11,107 bases of DNA from the NCBI GenBank assembly GCA_035535315.1, contig DATLQD010000108.1, positions 1 to 11,107 of the forward strand. Reading direction: 5' to 3'. The notes under the pieces are model-generated. The model had not been told where the DNA came from. It did not search any database and saw only the letters and a program-made list of their open reading frames with translations. The stretch is from DASQGA01 sp035535315. GTDB lineage: Bacteria; Actinomycetota; Thermoleophilia; Gaiellales; Gaiellaceae. Both the position numbers and the translations under genes were made by a program. Below are positions 7,004 to 11,107 of this stretch, in pieces (positions within the stretch are counted from its first letter, which is position 1; the number at the start of each line of letters is the position of its first letter).

Positions 7004-7896
7004 CCCTTGACTCCGGTGAGCGTTACGCCTTCGACGAAGGCCCGCTGGGCGAGGAAGAACAGGATGATCACGGGCGTCATGACGACCACGGTCGCTGCCA
7101 TGGTCAGGTTCCAGTCGACCTGATGGAGCGTCCGGAACTGCGCGAGCCCGATCGAGAGCGTCCAGTTGTCGGCGTTCTCAGCCGTATAGAGGAGCGGCCC
7201 GAAGAAGTCGTTGAAGCAAAAGAGGAACGAGAAAAGCGCCACCGCCGCGATCGCCGGCTTGGCGAGCCGCAGGACGACGGAGGTCAGAATGCGGAGCTCG
7301 CCACAGCCGTCCATCCGGGCAGCGTCGAGGTACTCCTCCGGGATGGTGAGGAAGAACTGCCGGAGCAGGAAGATCGAGAAGGCGTCGCCGAGGAAGTTCG
7401 GAATGATGAGCGGCCAGAGCGATCCGACGAGGTGGAGCTTTGCCCACATGACGTACACCGGGACGATCGTGACCTGCGGTGGCAGCATCATCGCGATCAG
7501 GACGATGAGGAAGACTGCGTTCCGCCCGCGCCAGCGCAGGCGCGCAAGGGCGTACGCGACCGGGATGCTCGAGAGCAGCAGGCCGATCGTCGCGAGTCCG
7601 GCGTAGATGGTCGTGTTGAGCGCGTAGCGCCAGAGTGGGGCCTTGTCGAAGACCTCGGCGAAGTTGCTCCACTGGAACGGATGCGGCCAGAGGTCGGGAG
7701 AGAGCGCCTGCGCGTTCGTCATGAGCGAGGTGAGCACGATGAAAGCAAACGGCGCCAGGAAGATCACAGCCGCGGCGATCAGCAGGCTGTTGTTGGCGAC
7801 GGCGATCAGAAACCGGCGCCGCCGGACGGTCGCGGGAGGCCTGCGCCGGACGAGCTCGGACGCGCTGAGCGGGAGACTGGCGCTGCTCGTCGCCAT
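7000..7896 (-). CDS. Sugar ABC transporter permease, MalG type (CUT1)
   Basis: This 298-residue inner-membrane permease has a basic cytoplasmic N-terminus (about 1-29) and a first membrane segment near 30-57. The core binding-protein-dependent transport domain follows, with further hydrophobic segments around 92-118, 128-150, 160-180, 211-230 and 264-284. The EAA loop that docks on the ATPase is EEYLDAARMDGCGELR (187-202), with the usual A...G spacing. The C-terminus ending VEGVTLTGVKG is typical of MalG-like proteins. The start is set at the ATG at 7896, whose A is the last base of the upstream permease's TGA (TGATG), rather than at the far upstream in-frame start at 8340. The upstream extension would lie wholly inside the MalF-type gene and is arginine-rich shadow sequence. 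It pairs with the MalF-type permease to form the transmembrane channel. Confidence 0.95.
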   Translation of the reverse strand: MATSSASLPLSASELVRRRPPATVRRRRFLIAVANNSLLIAAAVIFLAPFAFIVLTSLMTNAQALSPDLWPHPFQWSNFAEVFDKAPLWRYALNTTIYAGLATIGLLLSSIPVAYALARLRWRGRNAVFLIVLIAMMLPPQVTIVPVYVMWAKLHLVGSLWPLIIPNFLGDAFSIFLLRQFFLTIPEEYLDAARMDGCGELRILTSVVLRLAKPAIAAVALFSFLFCFNDFFGPLLYTAENADNWTLSIGLAQFRTLHQVDWNLTMAATVVVMTPVIILFFLAQRAFVEGVTLTGVKG

Positions 7897-8897
7897 CAGC
7901 GCATCGCCCCCTGGTAGTGCACCCAGCGCCGCGAGTTGACGATGATCACGGTCGTCACCGCGAAGGCGACGACGAGAAGCACCATCGCCATCGCGGACGC
8001 GTAGCCCATGTTGAAGTAGCGGAAGCCCTGCTGGTACAGGAGGACGGGGTAGAAGAGCGTCGAGTCCTCGGGGTAGCCGAGCCGGTTCGCCGGCTCCTGC
8101 GCGGTAAGGGCGGAGCCGTTGGCGATCGTGCTCGCGACAAACGCCTGCGTGAAGTACTGGAGACCCTCGATCACCCCGATGACCACCGCGAAGAGGATCA
8201 CCGGGCTGATGGTGGGCAACGTCACCCAGCGAAGCCGTCGTAGCGCTCCGGCGCCGTCGAGCTCGGCCGACTCGTAGAGCTCCCGCGGAACGTCCAGGAC
8301 TGCGGCCAGGAAGATGATCATCATGTTCCCCACCGCCCACAGGCCGAGGAGCACGAGCGAAGGCTTCGACCAGCTGGGGGAGTTGAACCAGAGCGGTCCG
8401 TCGATTCCGAGGTGCTCGAGGATGGTGTTGACGGGTCCCGTCGAGGGATTCAGCAGGTAGACGAATCCGAGCGTGGCCGCAACCGGCGGCGCGAGCGCGG
8501 GCAGGTAGAAGATGGTCCTGAAGACCCCGACGCCACTCCGGGCCCGGGCGAGCATGAGCGCGACGCCAAGCGCGAAGAGCACGTTCAGCGGCACGGCCAC
8601 GCCGATGAGCCAGAGCGTGTTCGAGACCGCCGGCCAGATCCGCTGGTCTCCGTTGAAGAGGTACTCGTAGTTGGCCAGCCCGAGCCAGCGCGGTGAGGAG
8701 AGCAGGTCGTAGTGTGTGAAAGAGAAGTAGGCCGTGGTGACGAGCGGGTAGCCGAAGAAGATCGAGAACCCTGCGACCCAGGGGCTCATGAAGAGCAGCA
8801 CGATCCCTCGGCGCCGCCAGGCGGCCTTCCGCCTCGCCCGCCGGCGGTCGGTTGCCGGCGGGCGAGCGGGGAAGTGCGCCTCGGCCGCCTGCGTCAA
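7896..8897 (-). CDS. Sugar ABC transporter permease, MalF type (CUT1), TTG start
   Basis: This 333-residue permease opens with a strongly basic tail (about 18-30, mostly Arg/Lys), then a first membrane helix near 31-58 containing SPWVAGFSIFFGYPLV. Later hydrophobic segments lie around 94-117, 130-149, 180-200, 228-248 and 300-321. The EAA loop is ELYESAELDGAGALRRLRW (207-224, near-perfect E..A..DGAG), followed by TLPTISPVI. Partners are the MalG-type permease and the ATPase of this operon. The start is a TTG at 8897, one base after the binding-protein stop, with AGGTG 7 bases upstream. No in-frame ATG precedes the first helix, because the next Met (residue 37) is inside it. The weak start codon and a strong hairpin over codons 11-22 may limit its expression relative to the binding protein. 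Confidence 0.93.
   Translation of the reverse strand: MTQAAEAHFPARPPATDRRRARRKAAWRRRGIVLLFMSPWVAGFSIFFGYPLVTTAYFSFTHYDLLSSPRWLGLANYEYLFNGDQRIWPAVSNTLWLIGVAVPLNVLFALGVALMLARARSGVGVFRTIFYLPALAPPVAATLGFVYLLNPSTGPVNTILEHLGIDGPLWFNSPSWSKPSLVLLGLWAVGNMMIIFLAAVLDVPRELYESAELDGAGALRRLRWVTLPTISPVILFAVVIGVIEGLQYFTQAFVASTIANGSALTAQEPANRLGYPEDSTLFYPVLLYQQGFRYFNMGYASAMAMVLLVVAFAVTTVIIVNSRRWVHYQGAMR
8833..8866 (-). repeat. Perfect 13-bp inverted repeat (stem-loop) at the start of the MalF-type gene
   Basis: The arms CTCGCCCGCCGGC (8833-8845) and GCCGGCGGGCGAG (8854-8866) are exact complements separated by 8 bases. The transcript would form a very stable GC-rich stem-loop starting about 32 bases into the permease coding sequence and about 33 bases past the binding-protein stop. 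It codes for the Arg/Pro-rich N-terminal tail. The position matches stem-loops that protect binding-protein mRNA and lower downstream expression in other ABC operons; that role here is inference. Confidence 0.7.
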
Positions 8898-8898
8898 C

Positions 8899-10251
8899 TC
8901 ACGGCACCTGCCCGCCGGCCGCGTTCTCGAGCTGCGCGTCGATCTGCTCGTCTACGTTTGCGAGCCCTGCCTGGAGGTCGCTGATCCGGCCGGCCTGCCA
9001 CTTGGCGACGAAAGCCTCGAAGAGCTCCTGGTTCGCCGCCCCGACGAGGGTGATCGGCGTCGTGCTCGAGTTCTCGTTCCCGAAGACGTCGAGGAACGTC
9101 GCGAAGTTCGGGTCCGGTTCGAGCTCGTCCGATGTCAGGGAGCTGGTCGTGGTCGGGACGTTCCGGATCCCGTTCGAGAGTGTGGCCAGTGCGTGGTCGT
9201 CGGTCGCCAGATACTTGAGGAGCTCCCAAGCCTGATCCTTGTGATCCGAGGTCTTGGGGATCCCCACAATGCTGCCGGTGACGTAGCCCGCTCCGTAGAG
9301 ATCCGGGCTTTCGTCGGCCACGGGGAAGGGAGCCGTCGCGTAGTTGAGGTCCGGTGTCTCGTTCTCGATGAATGCGACCCGCCACTCGCCGTCCATGTTC
9401 ATCGCGAGCTTGCCGCGCTCGAATGCATTCGAAGGAGAGAACTCATCCCCGGCGCCCGTCTGGAACTTGACCAGGTTGTCGTAGCCGTACCAGTCGATCA
9501 GGTCCTTCTTCCACTGCAGATACTTTGCCCAGCCCGGATCGGTCGAGAGCGTGGACTTGCCCTCGTCGTCGATCCACTTTGCGCCCCAGGAGGGGCCGTA
9601 GTGGGCCGCCGCGTTCTCGTAGAACCCACTGATGGGATCGAACCCGACCACCTTCAGCGAGCCGTCAGGGTTCTTCTCGGTGAGCTTCTTCGCGTACTCG
9701 GTCAGCTCGGAGATCGTCTTCGGCGGCCCGCTCAGACCAGCCTTCGCAAAGAGATCCTTGTTGTAGTAGAGCCCGTACGTGTCGGCGAGCACAGGCAGTG
9801 CGCATCGCTTGCCGTCGTATTCGGTGTAGTACTGAGAGACCTCCGGAAACACGCTTGGGTCAACACCGTCGCGCTCCATGTAGTCGCCTAGATCGATCCA
9901 GGCGCCGGTCGAGCAGAACGCCCCGGTGTTGTCGGAGGAGAAGGACTGTGCGACGTCAGGCGCGTTGCCGCCGCGGATGGCGGTCACGATCTTGTCGTCG
10001 CTGATGTTGCCCACCACCTTGACGTGGATTTGCGGGTACTCCTTTTCGAAGTCGGCGACGACGTCTTTGAAGACACCGAGCTCGCGCGCGCTGAAGCCGA
10101 CCCAGAGCGTGATGTCGGCAGCCTCGACCGATTTGCCGGTAGCCGTGCCCGTGGCAGTCGACTTGTCGGAGTCGCCACCGCCGCAGCCTGCCGCGAGGAC
10201 GGTGAGGAAGACAGTGAGGAGGACAGAGAGGGCGGTCGCAGCACGTTTCAT
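8899..10251 (-). CDS. Extracellular sugar-binding lipoprotein of CUT1 ABC transporter
   Basis: This 450-residue family 1 solute-binding protein (MalE/UgpB-like) captures the sugar outside the membrane. It has a short signal peptide with lipobox LAAGC (19-23; Cys23 is lipidated), a glycine/serine/threonine-rich linker (about 24-43), and then the mature fold starting ITLWVGFSARELGVFKDVVADFEKEYP (about 47-73). Typical family stretches include NAPDVAQSF, LPVLADTYGLYYNKDLFAKAGL, the FERGKLAMNMDGEW segment and the C-terminal AWELLKYLATDD. Several aromatic residues (WYGYDNL, YGPSWGAKW) are compatible with stacking on sugar rings. The start at 10251 is supported by AGGAGG at 10256-10261 (minus sense), the strongest ribosome-binding site in the window, fitting a highly expressed binding protein. 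It is first in the operon and directly behind the promoter. The ligand is inferred, not shown, to be a beta-linked amino-sugar oligosaccharide. Confidence 0.96.
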   Translation of the reverse strand: MKRAATALSVLLTVFLTVLAAGCGGGDSDKSTATGTATGKSVEAADITLWVGFSARELGVFKDVVADFEKEYPQIHVKVVGNISDDKIVTAIRGGNAPDVAQSFSSDNTGAFCSTGAWIDLGDYMERDGVDPSVFPEVSQYYTEYDGKRCALPVLADTYGLYYNKDLFAKAGLSGPPKTISELTEYAKKLTEKNPDGSLKVVGFDPISGFYENAAAHYGPSWGAKWIDDEGKSTLSTDPGWAKYLQWKKDLIDWYGYDNLVKFQTGAGDEFSPSNAFERGKLAMNMDGEWRVAFIENETPDLNYATAPFPVADESPDLYGAGYVTGSIVGIPKTSDHKDQAWELLKYLATDDHALATLSNGIRNVPTTTSSLTSDELEPDPNFATFLDVFGNENSSTTPITLVGAANQELFEAFVAKWQAGRISDLQAGLANVDEQIDAQLENAAGGQVP

Positions 10252-10255
10252 GGAG

Positions 10256-10261
10256 CCTCCT
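10256..10261 (-). promoter_or_regulatory. Strong ribosome-binding site of the binding-protein gene
   Basis: AGGAGG on the minus strand lies 4 bases before the ATG at 10251, a near-consensus Shine-Dalgarno that decides this start. It is much stronger than the sites of the downstream genes, most of which are coupled by overlap. Confidence 0.8.
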
Positions 10262-10283
10262 GACTCGGTGGTTCGGCATGCGA

Positions 10284-10302
10284 GTTAGTAAACTTTACGA
10301 AC
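10284..10302. promoter_or_regulatory. 19-base palindromic operator candidate for the ROK repressor
   Basis: GTTAGTAAA-C-TTTACGAAC is an inverted repeat with 8 of 9 arm positions matching around a central C. It is AT-rich in an otherwise GC-rich region, lies between the divergent repressor and operon, and covers the expected transcription start of the operon, just downstream of its -10. Binding there would block initiation or clearance. Assigning the neighbouring ROK protein as its ligand is inference from position; ROK repressors commonly bind palindromes of this size with AAA/TTT-type cores. Confidence 0.65.
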
Positions 10303-10306
10303 GTAG

Positions 10307-10336
10307 GTGATACCCTATCTACCACTCGACTGTCAA
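10307..10336 (-). promoter_or_regulatory. Sigma-70-like promoter of the sugar operon
   Basis: On the minus strand a perfect -35 TTGACA (10331-10336) is followed after 18 bases by a -10 TATCAC (10307-10312, 4 of 6 matches to TATAAT). Transcription would start near 10300, inside the palindrome, leaving a leader of about 50 bases before the strong ribosome-binding site. The -35 is convincing; the -10 is moderate. Confidence 0.6.
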
Positions 10337-10379
10337 GACTGGCATGGAAGCCGGGGCTAGCGTTAGGGTTCTTGACGCG

Positions 10380-11107
10380 ATGGCTCCATCCGACCATCAG
10401 AGGGGAGCAATACCGCCGCTCCTGAAGCGCCTGAACGAGCGGACCGTGCTCGACATCATCCGCGCTGAGGCACCGATCTCGCGCGCCGAGATCTCGCGGC
10501 GGTCCGGCATCTCGAAGCCCACGGTCTCGCTCATTCTGCAGTCCTTGCTCGAGGCAAGCCTCGTCCGCGAGGCCGACCATGCACCAGGCGGGCCACGTTA
10601 CGGGGCCGTCTACTTCGAGCCGGCTCCCGAGGCTGCGCTTGCACTCGGCCTGGATCTCGGGGCCCGTTTTCTCCGTGGCGCGATCTGCGACCTGGGAGGC
10701 CGGGTGCGAGCGCGGCAGGACGTCGAGGTGAGCGGAGCGGACGCCGAGGATGCACTGGCGGCGATCGCGGCTCTGCGCGAGTCCCTCGTCGAGTCGACCG
10801 GGCTCGAGGGGCAGCTGATCGACGGCGTCGTGGTCGGTGTGCCCGGTGTCGTCGAGGCGGCGAGCGGAAAGCTGAGCCTCGCATCGAACGTGCCGGGGCT
10901 CGAGAACAGGCCCTTCGCGAGCGAGCTCCAGGAGCGCCTCGGCCTGCCGGTGATGCTCGAAAACGACATCAACCTCGCTGCGCTCGGGGAGCTATGGCAG
11001 GGGGTAGCACGCGGGGTCGACGATTTCGTTTTCCTCTCGGTCGGGACCGGGATGGGAGCCGGGCTGGTGCTGCACGGAGAGCTCCATCGCGGTCACCACG
11101 GGGCCGC
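10380..11107 (+). CDS. ROK-family transcriptional repressor (N-terminal part, cut by window edge)
   Basis: The frame is open from ATG 10380 to the right edge: 242 codons plus two bases, of a family usually 380-410 residues. An N-terminal winged helix-turn-helix (about 19-75; AEISRRSGISKPTVSLILQSL is the HTH, then the wing GGPRYG) is joined to a ROK sugar-binding/kinase-fold domain. Seen there are LGLDLGA (89-95), VGVPGVV (152-158), LENDINLAALGE (193-204) and VGTGMGAGLVLHGELHRG (221-238). The zinc-binding Cys cluster and C-terminal half lie beyond the window. ROK repressors (NagC, XylR, CsnR) release DNA when they bind a sugar or sugar phosphate. Divergent placement next to the operon makes it the likely local regulator. 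An in-frame ATG at 10344 is an alternative start; neither has a good ribosome-binding site. Confidence 0.93.
   Translation, partial: MAPSDHQRGAIPPLLKRLNERTVLDIIRAEAPISRAEISRRSGISKPTVSLILQSLLEASLVREADHAPGGPRYGAVYFEPAPEAALALGLDLGARFLRGAICDLGGRVRARQDVEVSGADAEDALAAIAALRESLVESTGLEGQLIDGVVVGVPGVVEAASGKLSLASNVPGLENRPFASELQERLGLPVMLENDINLAALGELWQGVARGVDDFVFLSVGTGMGAGLVLHGELHRGHHGA

Noticed and set aside
5618..7123. 501-codon open frame on the + strand
   Set aside because: It is antisense to the GH4 gene. Its charged, low-hydrophobic composition comes from GC-rich third positions and no domain is recognisable.
7897..8340. Long N-terminal extension of the MalG-type permease from an in-frame start at 8340
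   Set aside because: It is entirely inside the MalF-type gene, is arginine-rich shadow sequence, and the ATG at 7896 in a TGATG overlap gives the normal family length.
8788..9891. 367-codon open frame on the + strand
   Set aside because: It lies antisense to the binding protein and permease; valine/arginine/glutamate-rich shadow with no supporting start site or motif.
10248..10580. 110-codon minus-strand open frame across the intergenic region
   Set aside because: It overlaps the promoter, the palindrome and the start of the ROK gene, and has no recognisable features.
1..11107. tRNA, rRNA, CRISPR arrays, insertion sequences, integrase or attachment sites
   Set aside because: No cloverleaf, repeat-spacer pattern, transposase motif or flanking direct repeat was seen; nearly all bases are in coding sequence.

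Overview
The window is GC-rich, gene-dense DNA with long shadow frames on the opposite strand. It looks like a high-GC actinobacterial-type genome, possibly a deep-branching soil lineage such as Thermoleophilia. That placement is inferred from composition, gene style and a TTGACA-type promoter; no marker gene is present to fix it.

Layout: from right to left, a ROK-family repressor (10380 to the right edge, + strand, cut off) is divergent from a compact eight-gene operon on the minus strand (10251 down to 1901). The operon order is: lipoprotein sugar-binding protein, two CUT1-type ABC permeases, GH4 6-phospho-beta-glycosidase, BadF/BadG-type sugar kinase, MalK/UgpC-type ABC ATPase, GlmS-like SIS-domain sugar-phosphate isomerase/deaminase, and a signal-less CE4 (NodB-type) deacetylase. 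All junctions are tight: ATGA overlaps three times, TGATG once, an 8-base overlap once, and gaps of 1 and 4 bases. The 128-base divergent region holds a sigma-70-like promoter for the operon and a 19-base imperfect palindrome at the predicted transcription start, probably the repressor's operator. A perfect 13-bp stem-loop lies at the very start of the first permease gene.

Beyond an 81-base gap with a weak hairpin come two same-strand genes not obviously linked to sugar use: a polytopic LPG-synthase/flippase-type membrane protein and a class I SAM-dependent methyltransferase, whose last few residues run off the left edge.

Working model (inference): an amino-sugar oligosaccharide, most likely chitosan- or chitin-derived, binds the lipoprotein, is imported by the ABC system, is phosphorylated in the cytoplasm, cleaved by the NAD-dependent GH4 enzyme, and its glucosamine-6-phosphate is deaminated/isomerised to fructose-6-phosphate by the SIS protein. 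The CE4 enzyme would remove N-acetyl groups in place of a classical NagA, which is not in the window. As I recall it, the Streptomyces csnR-K operon for chitosan-oligosaccharide uptake has a similar ROK + ABC + glycosidase + kinase plan. The points that set this locus apart are the intracellular CE4 enzyme and a dedicated ATPase.
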